From NCBI GenBank assembly GCA_051003795.1, contig JBPCKZ010000245.1, positions 1 to 40,297 of the forward strand: a stretch of DNA of 40,297 nt, written 5' to 3'. Shown here in pieces: positions 17,586-26,106 of the stretch; the stretch's first letter is position 1; the number at the start of each line of letters is the position of its first letter. The stretch comes from JALYXS01 sp051003795 (lineage in GTDB: Bacteria > Acidobacteriota > Terriglobia > Bryobacterales > Bryobacteraceae). Both the position numbers and the translations under genes were made by a program. The notes beneath the pieces are model-generated. The model searched no databases, was not told the origin of the DNA, and saw only the letters and a program-made list of their open reading frames with translations.

Positions 17586-18590
17586 ATGCCTCTAAAACCG
17601 ATCGCTGCAAACGACAGCGCCGAGAAAAAGATCTATCTGCTCAAGCCCCGCGGATTCTGCGCGGGCGTTGTGCGGGCCATCGACGTGGTGAAAATCGCAT
17701 TGGATCTTTATGGGCCGCCGGTTTACGTGCGCAAAGAGATTGTCCACAACAAGCATGTCGTGGACGAATTGCGCGGCGCGGGGGCGATATTCGTCGAGGA
17801 ATTGGACGAGGTTCCGGCTGGCGCAAGGGCAATTTTCAGCGCTCACGGCGTTTCGCCCGGCGTTCGCCGGGAGGCGAAACTGCGGTCGCTGAAAGTGATC
17901 GACGCGACCTGTCCGCTGGTTACCAAAGTTCACGGGGAAGCGATCAAATTTGCGCGCGAAGATTATACGATCGTGCTGATTGGCCACAAGGATCACGACG
18001 AGGTCACCGGCACGCTCGGCGAAGCGCCCTCGCGCACCATTCTGGTGGAATCGGTCGAGGACGTGGATGCGCTGCGCTTTCCGGAGGACATTCCCGACCC
18101 GTCGCGGGTGGCCTATTTGACCCAAACTACCTTGAGCCTGGATGAAACGCGCGACATCATGGCGCGTCTACAGCAGCGGTTCCCCATAATCCGCGGCCCC
18201 AAAACCCAGGATATTTGCTATGCCACCGAGAACCGGCAGATGGCGGTGAAGGCCGTGGCTTCGTTTTGCGATCTGCTGCTGGTGGTCGGCTCGGGCAATA
18301 GCTCGAATTCGAAGCGTTTGGTCGAAGTAGGCGGCAATTTCGGCGTGCGCGGTTTTCTGGTGAACGATTGGAACGACGTGGATCCGGCGTGGCTCGAAGG
18401 CGTCAAGAACGTCGCGGTTACGGCGGGCGCGTCGGCGCCGGAGCACCTGGTCGAAGAACTGGTTGAGGCATTGCGCGCGAAAGGTTTCACGCGGCTGGAA
18501 GAGGTGGAATTGGTGGACGAAGACGTTCGCTTCTCGCTGCCGTCGGAGTTGAGCCACGCGGCGTCGGGGCTAACGTCCATCTCGGTTTAA
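17586..18590 (+). CDS. ispH: 4-hydroxy-3-methylbut-2-enyl diphosphate reductase
   Basis: A 334-aa iron-sulfur enzyme of the MEP pathway. It reduces HMBPP to isopentenyl and dimethylallyl diphosphate, the precursors of squalene and hopanoids. The three cluster cysteines are present: Cys25 in PRGFCAGVVRAI, Cys109 in DATCPLVTKVH and Cys211 in DICYATENRQ. The substrate-binding residues in VHNKHVV, SAHGVSP and the SSNS segment are also there. It opens the hopanoid operon, and its TAA stop shares one base with the ATG of shc. Placing the precursor-supplying step first in the operon ties isoprenoid supply to hopanoid output. Confidence 0.95.
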   Translation: MPLKPIAANDSAEKKIYLLKPRGFCAGVVRAIDVVKIALDLYGPPVYVRKEIVHNKHVVDELRGAGAIFVEELDEVPAGARAIFSAHGVSPGVRREAKLRSLKVIDATCPLVTKVHGEAIKFAREDYTIVLIGHKDHDEVTGTLGEAPSRTILVESVEDVDALRFPEDIPDPSRVAYLTQTTLSLDETRDIMARLQQRFPIIRGPKTQDICYATENRQMAVKAVASFCDLLLVVGSGNSSNSKRLVEVGGNFGVRGFLVNDWNDVDPAWLEGVKNVAVTAGASAPEHLVEELVEALRAKGFTRLEEVELVDEDVRFSLPSELSHAASGLTSISV

Positions 18591-20530
18591 TGAGCGCCAG
18601 CGCCCAAATTCTGGAGTCGGTTTTGACGAGCACGACCGGCGCGATTAGCCGGGCGGCGGAGAATCTCCTCGCGCAACAGCATGCGAGTGGATATTGGTGC
18701 GCGGAGCTCACCGCCGATACTACTCTTGAATCCGATTACATCCTGCTTCAGTTGTGGATGTATCCGCCCGTGGACGGTGTCTGGAATCCGCCTAGCCGTG
18801 AGTTGGTGGACCGCGCTGCGAAATCGATCCTCGACCGGCAGTTGCCGGACGGCGGCTTCAATATTTACGTGGAAGGGCCCTCCGAAGTCAGCGCGACGGT
18901 GAAGGCTTATTTTGCGTTGAAGTTGGCGGGCATTCGGACGGACGATCCCCGCATGGTTGGCGCGCGCGAGCGCATTCTGACGCTAGGCGGAATTCAGGCG
19001 GCCAACAGCTACGTGAAGGTCAACCTCAGTCTTTTCGACCTCTACCCGCGCGAGCACTGCCCCAGCATTCCTCCCGAAATCGTTTTGCTTCCGGGTAAAG
19101 TGCTCTACCAGATGTCGTCGTGGACGCGCGCCATTCTGGTGGCGCTTGCAATCGTGCACGCGCACAATCCGCGCCGCCCGGTTCCGGAGGGATTTCATCT
19201 CGATGAGCTATTCGTTCCGGGTAAGAGCCCGGCATTCGCCAGCGGCGATTCGTGGTTGACGCTCCGGAACACGTTCATCCAATCCGATAAGATCCTAAAG
19301 CTTTGGGAAAAATACGGCTTCTCGCGCATTCGCGGCATCGCGATGCGGAAATGCGAGCACTGGATGCTCGAGCGGTTGAAGCATTCGGACGGACTCGGCG
19401 CGATTTATCCCCCGATGATGTATGCCATCATGGCGCTCGACGTCCTGGGATTCGCGCCGGACCATCCCGCGCGAATCGAGGCGGTGCGCCAATTTGAAAA
19501 CCTCATGGTAAGCGATGGCGAGCGCTTCTTCTTCCAACCCTGTTTTTCGCCGATCTGGGATACGGCTATTGCGGCCTACGCGCTTGGCGAATCGGGATAC
19601 GGCCGCGGCACGGCGCTCGAGCGCGCCGCCGATTGGATGGTGAGCAAGGAGATCCGGCGCACGGGCGATTGGTCGATCAAGCGGCCCAATACGGAGCCTT
19701 CCGGTTGGGCGTTCGAATTCAACAACGAGTTTTATCCCGATATCGACGATTCCGCGATGGTGATGCTCGCTCTCAAGCACGTGCGCGCCTCCAAGCCGCG
19801 GATGCAGACGGAGTGCGAAGAACGTGCGCTGAATTGGCTGTTGGCGATGCAATCGAAGGATGGCGGCTGGGCGGCGTTCGATGTCGATAACAACTGGGAT
19901 TTCCTGAGCAAAGTTCCCTTCGCGGATCACAACGCCATGCTCGATCCAAGCTGCGCCGATATTACCGGCCGCGTGCTTGAAGCTTTGGCCGCCCATGGGT
20001 TGGATCGTGGCGATCGTCGCAACCACCCGGCGGTCCAGCGCGGGGTCGATTACCTGGTCCGGACGCAGGAACCGGACGGGAGTTGGTATGGGCGTTGGGG
20101 CGTGGCGTATATTTACGGCACGTGTTTCGCGTTGCGCGGTTTGGCGGCTTCGGGCGAAGACGATCACGAACCCCACATTCAGCGCGCCAACGAATGGCTT
20201 CGGGCAGCACAGAATGCCGACGGCGGCTGGGGCGAAAGCTGCGCGAGTTACGAAAACGGCACATTCACTCCCACGCGCAGCACGCCATCCCAGACCGCAT
20301 GGGCCATATTGGGTTTGCTGGCCGGCGGGGACACGACGAGTTCCAGCCTACACCACGGAATCGACTATCTGCTCGAGACGCAGCGTCCCGCCGGCGACTG
20401 GAACGAAGAGCTGGCAACTGGAACCGGTTTCCCGAAAGTATTTTATCTGAACTATCACTTGTACCGGTTGTATTTCCCGTTGCTCGCATTGACCGCGTTT
20501 TCAAAAATCAAGTCTTCGGAGCGTGCATGA
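18590..20530 (+). CDS. shc: squalene-hopene cyclase
   Basis: A 646-aa class II triterpene cyclase, near the usual 630-720 aa, that folds squalene into hopene/hopanol at the membrane. The acid motif is Asp384-Ile-Asp-Asp387, matching the DxDD proton donor. Several QW repeats are visible (QLPDGGFNIY, QSKDGGWAAFDVDN, QEPDGSWYGRWG, QNADGGWGE, QRPAGDWNEE). The ATG overlaps the ispH stop by one base, and the TGA overlaps the hpnH ATG by four. It sits between ispH and hpnH, as expected for the cyclisation step. Confidence 0.96.
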   Translation: MSASAQILESVLTSTTGAISRAAENLLAQQHASGYWCAELTADTTLESDYILLQLWMYPPVDGVWNPPSRELVDRAAKSILDRQLPDGGFNIYVEGPSEVSATVKAYFALKLAGIRTDDPRMVGARERILTLGGIQAANSYVKVNLSLFDLYPREHCPSIPPEIVLLPGKVLYQMSSWTRAILVALAIVHAHNPRRPVPEGFHLDELFVPGKSPAFASGDSWLTLRNTFIQSDKILKLWEKYGFSRIRGIAMRKCEHWMLERLKHSDGLGAIYPPMMYAIMALDVLGFAPDHPARIEAVRQFENLMVSDGERFFFQPCFSPIWDTAIAAYALGESGYGRGTALERAADWMVSKEIRRTGDWSIKRPNTEPSGWAFEFNNEFYPDIDDSAMVMLALKHVRASKPRMQTECEERALNWLLAMQSKDGGWAAFDVDNNWDFLSKVPFADHNAMLDPSCADITGRVLEALAAHGLDRGDRRNHPAVQRGVDYLVRTQEPDGSWYGRWGVAYIYGTCFALRGLAASGEDDHEPHIQRANEWLRAAQNADGGWGESCASYENGTFTPTRSTPSQTAWAILGLLAGGDTTSSSLHHGIDYLLETQRPAGDWNEELATGTGFPKVFYLNYHLYRLYFPLLALTAFSKIKSSERA

Positions 20531-21642
20531 GATTCCCTCTATCGATGACGGCTGGAATGGCCGCTTACGTTTTCAAGAACAAGATGCGGCCCCGGCCGGA
20601 ATGGCAGAAGCATGTCGCGGCCGCCCCCGACGCTTCGAATCCGTTTCGCATGCTGCCGTCGCGGACACAGGAGGCGGTTCAGCGCCAGCCGCACCCGATG
20701 ATCAACAAGCGCTTCCCCATCGTGTTGATGCTGGAACCGCTGCACGCCTGCAATCTCACCTGCACCGGTTGCGGACGCATTCGCGAATACGAGTCCACCA
20801 TTACCGAGCGCGTGCCGCTCGAAGAATGCCTGGCCGTGGTCGATGAGTGCGGCGCGCCCATGGTTTCGATTTGCGGCGGCGAGCCGATGATGTATCCGCA
20901 GATCGGGCAGTTGGTTTCCGGAATTCTCGACCGCAATAAGAACGTTTACCTCTGCACCAACGGGATGTTCATTAAAAAGCGTTTGAAGGAGTTCACGCCG
21001 GATAAGCGTTTCTTCTTCAATGTGCATCTGGACGGGCTTGAGAAGAACCACGACATTTCCGTCGAGAAAGAAGGTGTTTTTCAAGCGGCCATGGAAGGCG
21101 TCAAAGCCGCGAAAGCCGCGGGTTTCCTGGTCTGCACCAACACTACCGTCTATAAAGAGACGGACATGAAAGAGATCGAAGCGTTGTTCGAGTTACTGCA
21201 GCAATACGGCGTGGACGGACACCAGATTTCGCCGGCTTACGGCTACTCGGCGGTAAACGACCGGTCGATTTTCATGACTCGCGACGATATCCACGAGAAG
21301 TTCAAGGATGTCGACACGCTGTTCAAGCGCTTTAATCTGAAACAGACCCCGATGTACATCGAATTCCTTCAGGGCAAGCGCGAATTGCCGTGCACTGCCT
21401 GGGGTAATCCGACCTACAACGTAAAGGGCTGGAAAGGCCCGTGCTATCTCATTTCGGACGGTCATTATAAGACGTTTGAGGATTTGATGACGCAGACTCC
21501 TTGGGAGAACTACGGGCCGGGCAACGGCGATCCGCGCTGCCAGGACTGCATGGTGCATTGCGGGTTCGAGCCGTCGGTCGCGCTCGGCATTAACGCGAAT
21601 CTCGCGGACAGTTTCAAAATGTTGAGCTGGGTACTGAGGTAG
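20527..21642 (+). CDS. hpnH: adenosyl-hopene transferase HpnH (radical SAM)
   Basis: A 371-aa radical S-adenosylmethionine enzyme that couples an adenosyl radical to diploptene to give adenosylhopane, the first side-chain step. The radical SAM triad Cys75-x3-Cys79-x2-Cys82 lies in EPLHACNLTCTGCGRI; SICGGEPMMYP is the GGE SAM-binding motif. C-terminal cysteines (GPCYLISDGHY and CQDCMVHCGFEP) match the HpnH tail. The frame is open much further upstream inside shc, but ATG 20527 (ATGA overlap with the shc stop) gives the family's normal N-terminus MRFPLSMTAGMAAYVFKNK. Confidence 0.95.
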   Translation: MRFPLSMTAGMAAYVFKNKMRPRPEWQKHVAAAPDASNPFRMLPSRTQEAVQRQPHPMINKRFPIVLMLEPLHACNLTCTGCGRIREYESTITERVPLEECLAVVDECGAPMVSICGGEPMMYPQIGQLVSGILDRNKNVYLCTNGMFIKKRLKEFTPDKRFFFNVHLDGLEKNHDISVEKEGVFQAAMEGVKAAKAAGFLVCTNTTVYKETDMKEIEALFELLQQYGVDGHQISPAYGYSAVNDRSIFMTRDDIHEKFKDVDTLFKRFNLKQTPMYIEFLQGKRELPCTAWGNPTYNVKGWKGPCYLISDGHYKTFEDLMTQTPWENYGPGNGDPRCQDCMVHCGFEPSVALGINANLADSFKMLSWVLR

Positions 21643-21661
21643 GTGCCGAGGTAGCTGGCGT

Positions 21662-22642
21662 TTGAAACCGACGCTCGTTACGGGAGCTTCCGGTTTCATT
21701 GGCTGGCACGTGGCCCGGTTGCTGTCGGAGCGGGGGCATAAAGTCCGCGCGCTGGTCCGGCCAACGAGCAAATTGACCGATCTCGATGCCGAGCGGGTGG
21801 TTGGCGACCTGCGGGATGTCGATTCATTGGAACGAGCGGTAGCGGGCTGCGGTTTGGTGTTCCACGTTGCCGCGGATTACCGGTTGTGGGCGGCCGACCC
21901 GGGCGAGTTGTACCGCTCGAATGTGGATGGCACCAGAAACCTGCTCTCGGCGGCGAGGCGCGCGGGAGTGGAGCGGGTTGTCTACACCAGCACGGTGGGT
22001 TGTATTGGGGTTCCCGAAGGTGGAGTTGGCGATGAGACGATGCCGGTCCGTCTCGAGGAGATGAAAGGAGCCTACAAGAAATCGAAGTTTTTGGCGGAAC
22101 GCGTGGCTGCGGAGTTCGCCGAAGACGGTTTTCCGGTAGTGGTCGTGAATCCTACCGCGCCGATCGGCGCTCATGACGTGAAACCAACGCCGACGGGGCG
22201 CATCGTGTTGGATTTCTTGAAGGGCGGGATGCCGGCTTATATCGACACCGGGCTGAATGTGATCGATGTACGGGATACGGCGGAGGGTCATCTGCTGGCG
22301 TGCGAGCGGGGGCGCGCCGGGGAAAGATACATATTGGGTTCCGAGAACCTGACTCTCGAAGCAATCTTAATGAAGATGGCGGCCATCACCGGGCGAAAGG
22401 CCCCGGCGGTGCAGCTTCCATATGCGGTCGCGTATGCCGCCGGCGTGGTGACGACAACGTGGTCGCGCGTCACCGGACGGGCGCCGCGCGTTCCGCTCGA
22501 TGCGGTCAGAATGGCGAAGAAGAAGATGTTCGTATCGCATGAGAAGGCGCGGCGGGAGTTGGGGTTCAGTCCGGGGCCGGCGGATGGGGCATTGCGCGCG
22601 GCTATCGATTGGTTTTCCGTTAACGGCTATTGTAAGGTATGA
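21662..22642 (+). CDS. hpnA: hopanoid-associated sugar epimerase HpnA
   Basis: A 326-aa NAD(P)-binding extended SDR. VTGASGFIGWHVARLL is the glycine motif, VFHVAADYRLW and YTSTVGCIG match HpnA proteins, and YKKSK supplies the catalytic Tyr and Lys. The start is TTG 21662 with GAGGTAG upstream, 19 nt after hpnH. HpnA is regularly found in hopanoid loci; its exact reaction is unsettled. It ends in an ATGA overlap with the first coiled-coil gene. Its last 39 nt are also part of a tandem duplication that includes the two small genes downstream. Confidence 0.9.
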   Translation: MKPTLVTGASGFIGWHVARLLSERGHKVRALVRPTSKLTDLDAERVVGDLRDVDSLERAVAGCGLVFHVAADYRLWAADPGELYRSNVDGTRNLLSAARRAGVERVVYTSTVGCIGVPEGGVGDETMPVRLEEMKGAYKKSKFLAERVAAEFAEDGFPVVVVNPTAPIGAHDVKPTPTGRIVLDFLKGGMPAYIDTGLNVIDVRDTAEGHLLACERGRAGERYILGSENLTLEAILMKMAAITGRKAPAVQLPYAVAYAAGVVTTTWSRVTGRAPRVPLDAVRMAKKKMFVSHEKARRELGFSPGPADGALRAAIDWFSVNGYCKV

Positions 22643-22968
22643 CGCCGGATACGCAGAGCATGGTTAGCGTGGCACTCCCGACAATTGCGGTTCTGGTGGG
22701 AACACTGGTGAACAATAGCCGGTTGACCGACTTCCGTTCATCGAACGACCGGCGCTTTGACGATGTCAACACGCGCTTTGATGACGTCAACACACGCTTT
22801 GATGACGTCAACAGACGGTTCGAAGACGTCAATAGGCGCTTTGACGGCGTTGACCGGCGAATCGACGAGATGCGCTCCGAAATGCGCGATCTGATCCGGC
22901 TAACCTCGGAGCGTCACGATGCCAATCTTCGCCGCGTGGAAGAAGTAGTGGACGCGCGGCTTAAGCAT
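22604..22968 (+). repeat. tandem duplication, copy 1
   Basis: The segment begins at ATCGATTGGT inside the 3' end of hpnA, runs through the first coiled-coil gene and ends at CTTAAGCAT. Copy 2 (23003-23284) repeats it with scattered substitutions and without four 21-nt heptad units. The similarity extends upstream of the start codon. Confidence 0.8.
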
Positions 22969-22989
22969 CTGGAAGAGCGGGAGCACTGA
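22639..22989 (+). CDS. small membrane-anchored heptad-repeat coiled-coil protein
   Basis: A 116-aa protein whose ATG overlaps the hpnA stop (ATGA). Residues 10-25 (SVALPTIAVLVGTLVNN) form a single hydrophobic segment, then SRLTDFRSSNDR. Residues 39-73 are five exact seven-residue units of the RFDDVNT/R type, followed by RIDEMRS and a charged helix (LRRVEEVVDARLKHLEE). The period of seven with Phe/Ile and Val positions predicts a coiled coil carried by one membrane helix. RFDD-heptad proteins occur widely in bacteria without a firm function. Nesting between hpnA and hpnG suggests a membrane or scaffold role linked to hopanoids, but that is inference. Confidence 0.75.
   Translation: MTPDTQSMVSVALPTIAVLVGTLVNNSRLTDFRSSNDRRFDDVNTRFDDVNTRFDDVNRRFEDVNRRFDGVDRRIDEMRSEMRDLIRLTSERHDANLRRVEEVVDARLKHLEEREH
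22753..22878 (+). repeat. 21-nt tandem repeats encoding heptads
   Basis: Five consecutive 21-nt units (22753, 22774, 22795, 22816, 22837; CGCTTTGACGATGTCAACAC-like) and a diverged sixth (22858-22878). The second and third units are nearly identical, as expected from recent slippage. Confidence 0.85.
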
Positions 22990-23002
22990 TGAGACGCTCC
23001 GG

Positions 23003-23284
23003 ATCGATTGGTATTCCCGTGAACCGCTACTGTAGAGTATGGCTCCGGATACACAGAGCATGAGTAGCGTGGCACTCCCGACGGTCGCGGTCTTAGTGGG
23101 AATACTGGTGAACAATAGCAGGTTGACCGACTTCCGGTCATCGAACGACCGGCGCTTTGACGACGTCAACCGGAGAATCGACGAGATGCGGTCCGAGATG
23201 CGCGATCTGATCCGGCTAACCTCGGAGCGGCACGATGCCAATCTTCGCCGCGTGGAAGAAGTACTGGACGCGCGGCTTAAGCAT
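23003..23284 (+). repeat. tandem duplication, copy 2
   Basis: Second copy of the 22604-22968 unit, 34 nt downstream of it. It keeps a degraded relic of the hpnA tail (ATCGATTGGTATTCCCGTGA) before the second coiled-coil gene, with one heptad unit (23153-23173) in place of five. Confidence 0.8.
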
Positions 23285-23287
23285 TAG
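23039..23287 (+). CDS. small membrane-anchored coiled-coil protein, paralogue
   Basis: An 82-aa tandem paralogue of the previous gene. The first 46 residues are nearly the same (PDTQSM, VALPTVAVLVGILVNNSRL, TDFRSSNDRRFDDVN), but only one RFDDVNR heptad precedes RIDEMRSEMRDLIRL. It lacks the LEEREH tail. The TAG stop abuts the GTG of hpnG with no gap. The reading frame is intact and most differences are conservative, so both copies probably make protein. Confidence 0.72.
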   Translation: MAPDTQSMSSVALPTVAVLVGILVNNSRLTDFRSSNDRRFDDVNRRIDEMRSEMRDLIRLTSERHDANLRRVEEVLDARLKH

Positions 23288-23995
23288 GTGCTTCTGTTCG
23301 TAGCCGCGGACCCGCGCGAGCTCGCCGGTTTACTCAATTGTTGCCGCGACATCGCGAAACCAATGCCGAAGACCGGGTTGACTGTCCATTGGGCGCGAAC
23401 TGGAATGTTGAACGGACGAAAAATGATGGCGATTACAAATGGAGCCGGAGCCGAACGCGCCGCGCGGGCGGTGGACGCCGGTTTACGCGCGGGCGCGGTG
23501 CGCACTGTATGCAGCACCGGATTTTGTGGCGCTTTGGACGACAGCCTCGGGATCGGGGATATTTTCGCGGCAACCAGCGTTCGCTCCCGTGGGCTTGAGT
23601 TTCAGGCGCTGAAACCGATCGCAAGAGCGCGATATACCGCGGGGATTCTCGCATCCATCGACCACGTCGCCGGCACTGCGTTGGAAAAGCGTCAACTGCG
23701 GCAAACATCCGCAATGGCTGTCGAAATGGAAGCAGGCGGGGTGGCGGCCAAAGCGGCGGAACTCGGATTGCCGTTCTATTGCATTCGTGCCGTCAGCGAC
23801 CTGGGCAACGAGACTTTCCGCTGCGATTTCAATGCCGCGCTTCGCGAAGACGGCCGGTTTGACACGATGCGGCTGTTTGCTTCAGCCATGCGCCAACCGC
23901 TCTCGCGCGTCCCGGAACTACTCCGTCTTCAGCGCCGTTGCGCGACAGCTTCGAAAAATCTAGGGGCGTTCCTTGCCGGCTGCGAATTTGAATAA
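23288..23995 (+). CDS. hpnG: adenosylhopane nucleosidase HpnG
   Basis: A 235-aa phosphorylase/nucleosidase-superfamily protein. HpnG removes adenine from adenosylhopane to give a ribosyl(phosphate) hopane. Visible features are the early VAADPRELAGLL strand, TNGAGAERAARAV, VCSTGFCGALDD and the substrate-contacting MAVEMEAGGVA (Glu-Met-Glu), followed by RAVSDLGNE with the catalytic Asp. The start is GTG 23288, directly after the preceding stop; no strong ribosome site is seen, so expression probably depends on coupling. Its end overlaps the first dehydrogenase by 23 nt. Confidence 0.9.
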   Translation: MLLFVAADPRELAGLLNCCRDIAKPMPKTGLTVHWARTGMLNGRKMMAITNGAGAERAARAVDAGLRAGAVRTVCSTGFCGALDDSLGIGDIFAATSVRSRGLEFQALKPIARARYTAGILASIDHVAGTALEKRQLRQTSAMAVEMEAGGVAAKAAELGLPFYCIRAVSDLGNETFRCDFNAALREDGRFDTMRLFASAMRQPLSRVPELLRLQRRCATASKNLGAFLAGCEFE

Positions 23996-25067
23996 CGTAC
24001 CCGCCACCATGCGGGCCGCCGTGTATCGCGGCGACAGCACCGTTGCCGTGGAAGACGTTCCGACGCCCATGATCGGGCCGGGCGAGCTGCTGGTCCGCGT
24101 GGAAGCCTGCGGCGTGTGCCACACCGATCTCAAGAAAGTTGAATACAACCTTCTCGCTCCGCCGCGCATCTTCGGTCATGAAACGGCGGGCGTTGTGGTC
24201 CAAGCGGGCGCCAACGCGCGCCGCTTCGCCGCCGGCGATCGCGTCGTCGTTTTCCACCACATCCCGTGCGGAAACTGCTTTTACTGCAACCACAAATTAT
24301 ATGCGCAATGCCCGATCTATAAGAAAGTAGGCGTTACGGCTGGTTTTGAGCCGGCGGGAGGGGGATTTTCGCAGTATGTTCGCGTCATGGAATGGGTCGT
24401 CGAGCGCGGTGTCGAGAAGATACCGGATCGCGTCTCGTTCGAAGAAGCCTCTTTCGTCGAACCGGTCAATACTTGCTTGAAAGCGGTCGCTCAGTGCGCC
24501 CCTGGGTCGGACGATACCGTGCTTGTCATGGGCCAGGGTCCAATTGGACTGATTTTCACGATGCTGGTAGCGCGCCTTGGCGCAACCGTCTTCACGACGG
24601 ATACAATTGATAGCCGGTTGGAGCTTTCGCGCGAGTGCGGAGCGCAAGCCGCCTGGGATCCTCGAACAATCGACGTAGCTGCTCAAATTAAGAGCTTTAG
24701 CGGCAACAGAGGAGCGGACATCGTGATTCTCGCAACCTCGGCGAAAGGCTTGGTGGAAGAGGCTGTCCGCTGTTCGCGGCCGGGCGCGAAAATTATGCTT
24801 TTCGCGCAGACTTCGGACACCGAGCGGATCGAACTGTCCGGCGCAAGCATCTGCGTAGGGGAGAGAATGCTCTTCGGCTCCTACAGCGCTTCTGTGGATT
24901 TACAGACAGAATCGGCGAATTTAGTGTTCCGGCGTGACATTCCCGTGAAACTCCTGATATCCCATCGCGTTCCGCTTGCTAAAATCAATTCAGCATTCGA
25001 TTTAGCAATGCATCCTAGCGAGGGGTCGCTGAAGATTATCGTGGAACCGCAAAGGTGGTTTACGTGA
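23973..25067 (+). CDS. zinc-dependent alcohol dehydrogenase-like protein (MDR) 1
   Basis: A 364-aa medium-chain dehydrogenase. Catalytic zinc ligands are in ACGVCHTD (Cys), FGHETAG (His-Glu) and SFVEPVNTC (Glu). The structural zinc lobe PCGNCFYCNHKLYAQC has all four cysteines, and the dinucleotide site is VMGQGPIGL. I take TTG 23973 because an AGGGG site lies 6 nt before it; ATG 24009 (MRAAVYRG) is the alternative and has no ribosome site. It overlaps hpnG by 23 nt and the next dehydrogenase by 4, so it belongs to the hopanoid operon. A role in reducing the ribosylhopane aldehyde is plausible but unproven. Confidence 0.85.
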   Translation: MPAANLNNVPATMRAAVYRGDSTVAVEDVPTPMIGPGELLVRVEACGVCHTDLKKVEYNLLAPPRIFGHETAGVVVQAGANARRFAAGDRVVVFHHIPCGNCFYCNHKLYAQCPIYKKVGVTAGFEPAGGGFSQYVRVMEWVVERGVEKIPDRVSFEEASFVEPVNTCLKAVAQCAPGSDDTVLVMGQGPIGLIFTMLVARLGATVFTTDTIDSRLELSRECGAQAAWDPRTIDVAAQIKSFSGNRGADIVILATSAKGLVEEAVRCSRPGAKIMLFAQTSDTERIELSGASICVGERMLFGSYSASVDLQTESANLVFRRDIPVKLLISHRVPLAKINSAFDLAMHPSEGSLKIIVEPQRWFT

Positions 25068-26104
25068 AAGAACAGATGATAGCGGCCGTGCTCTACGGCA
25101 AGGAGCATTTGCAGGTGGAGCCCGTCGCCATCCCGACGATCGATTCGGGTGACATTCTCGTCCGCGTGCAGGTAGCTTTGACCTGCGGCACCGACGTGAA
25201 GGTCTTCCGCCGCGGCTACCATGCGCGCATGATCGTTCCCCCGGCCGTTTTTGGGCATGAGCTGGCGGGAGACGTGGTCGCGGTCGGCAGGGATGTGAAG
25301 CGCTTCGTTACAGGCCAGCGGGTGGTGGCCGCGAATTCCGCGCCCTGCGATCATTGTTTTTTTTGCCGCCGAGGCCGCCATAATTTGTGTGACGATCTGC
25401 TGTTTAACAACGGCGCATACGCCGAATATATCCGCATTCCGGCGCGGATCGTCGAGCGGAATACTTACGAGATCCCGGCCGAGATTTCCTATCAGGATGC
25501 GGCTTTGGTGGAGCCGCTCGCCTGCGTGCTCAAAGGTCTCGAAGATACGTCCGTGCAGGCGGGCGACACGGTCACGATTATCGGACTTGGCCCGATCGGG
25601 ATGATGTTCGTGCGCCTCGCTAAATTGCACGGCGCGCGCGTCATCGCCGTTGGGCGCCGCAAAACGCAGGTCGATCGCGCGGCCGCCATGGGCGCCGATG
25701 AGGTGATCTCCACCGAGAACAATCCGAACCCGGTCGAGGCCGTTCGACGGCTTACGGGCGGCCGCGGAACCGATATCGCGATCGAGGCGGTCGGTAAACC
25801 CGAGACGTGGAGTTGGGCGGTCGAGATGTTGCGCCGCGGCGGGACCGTCAATTTCTTTGGCGGCTGCCCCAGTGAAAGCCAGGTACAGCTGGACACCAAT
25901 CTGCTGCACTATTCCGAGATTACCTGCCGGGCCAGTTTCCATCACACGCCGCTTCACATTGAGAAGGCCCTCGAGATCATCGCCAATGGCGACGTGACCG
26001 CGCGCGGCTTCGTGAATCGCGAAGAACCGCTCACCAATCTGCTCGAAGTGATGCGACATTTGATGAGCCACAACGGGCATTTGAAGACCGCCATTTTTCC
26101 TTAA
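25064..26104 (+). CDS. zinc-dependent alcohol dehydrogenase-like protein (MDR) 2
   Basis: A 346-aa medium-chain dehydrogenase. TCGTDVKVF, FGHELAG and ALVEPLACVLKG hold the catalytic zinc ligands; PCDHCFFCRRGRHNLC is the structural lobe; GLGPIGMMF is the Rossmann motif. The pattern is nearer to sorbitol/threonine dehydrogenases than to MDR 1, so this is not a recent duplicate. Start GTG 25064 overlaps the previous stop (GTGA) with AAAGGTGG just upstream; GTG 25055 would add three residues. It ends 2 nt before hpnC. Position in the operon implies a hopanoid step, with substrate unknown. Confidence 0.85.
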   Translation: MKEQMIAAVLYGKEHLQVEPVAIPTIDSGDILVRVQVALTCGTDVKVFRRGYHARMIVPPAVFGHELAGDVVAVGRDVKRFVTGQRVVAANSAPCDHCFFCRRGRHNLCDDLLFNNGAYAEYIRIPARIVERNTYEIPAEISYQDAALVEPLACVLKGLEDTSVQAGDTVTIIGLGPIGMMFVRLAKLHGARVIAVGRRKTQVDRAAAMGADEVISTENNPNPVEAVRRLTGGRGTDIAIEAVGKPETWSWAVEMLRRGGTVNFFGGCPSESQVQLDTNLLHYSEITCRASFHHTPLHIEKALEIIANGDVTARGFVNREEPLTNLLEVMRHLMSHNGHLKTAIFP

Positions 26105-26106
26105 GC

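Noticed and set aside
16955..17610. Overlapping minus-strand frames of 94-145 codons in the gene-poor stretch
   Set aside because: Composition is Arg/Ser/Cys-rich without hydrophobic pattern, the frames contradict each other, and none has a ribosome site.
19295..20176. 293-codon minus-strand open frame
   Set aside because: Antisense of squalene-hopene cyclase.
21640..21662. GAGGTAG repeated twice after hpnH
   Set aside because: Short and easily explained as ribosome-binding sequence before hpnA.
22753..22878. Regular 21-nt repeats considered as a CRISPR array
   Set aside because: The units are contiguous with no spacers, keep the reading frame and encode coiled-coil heptads.
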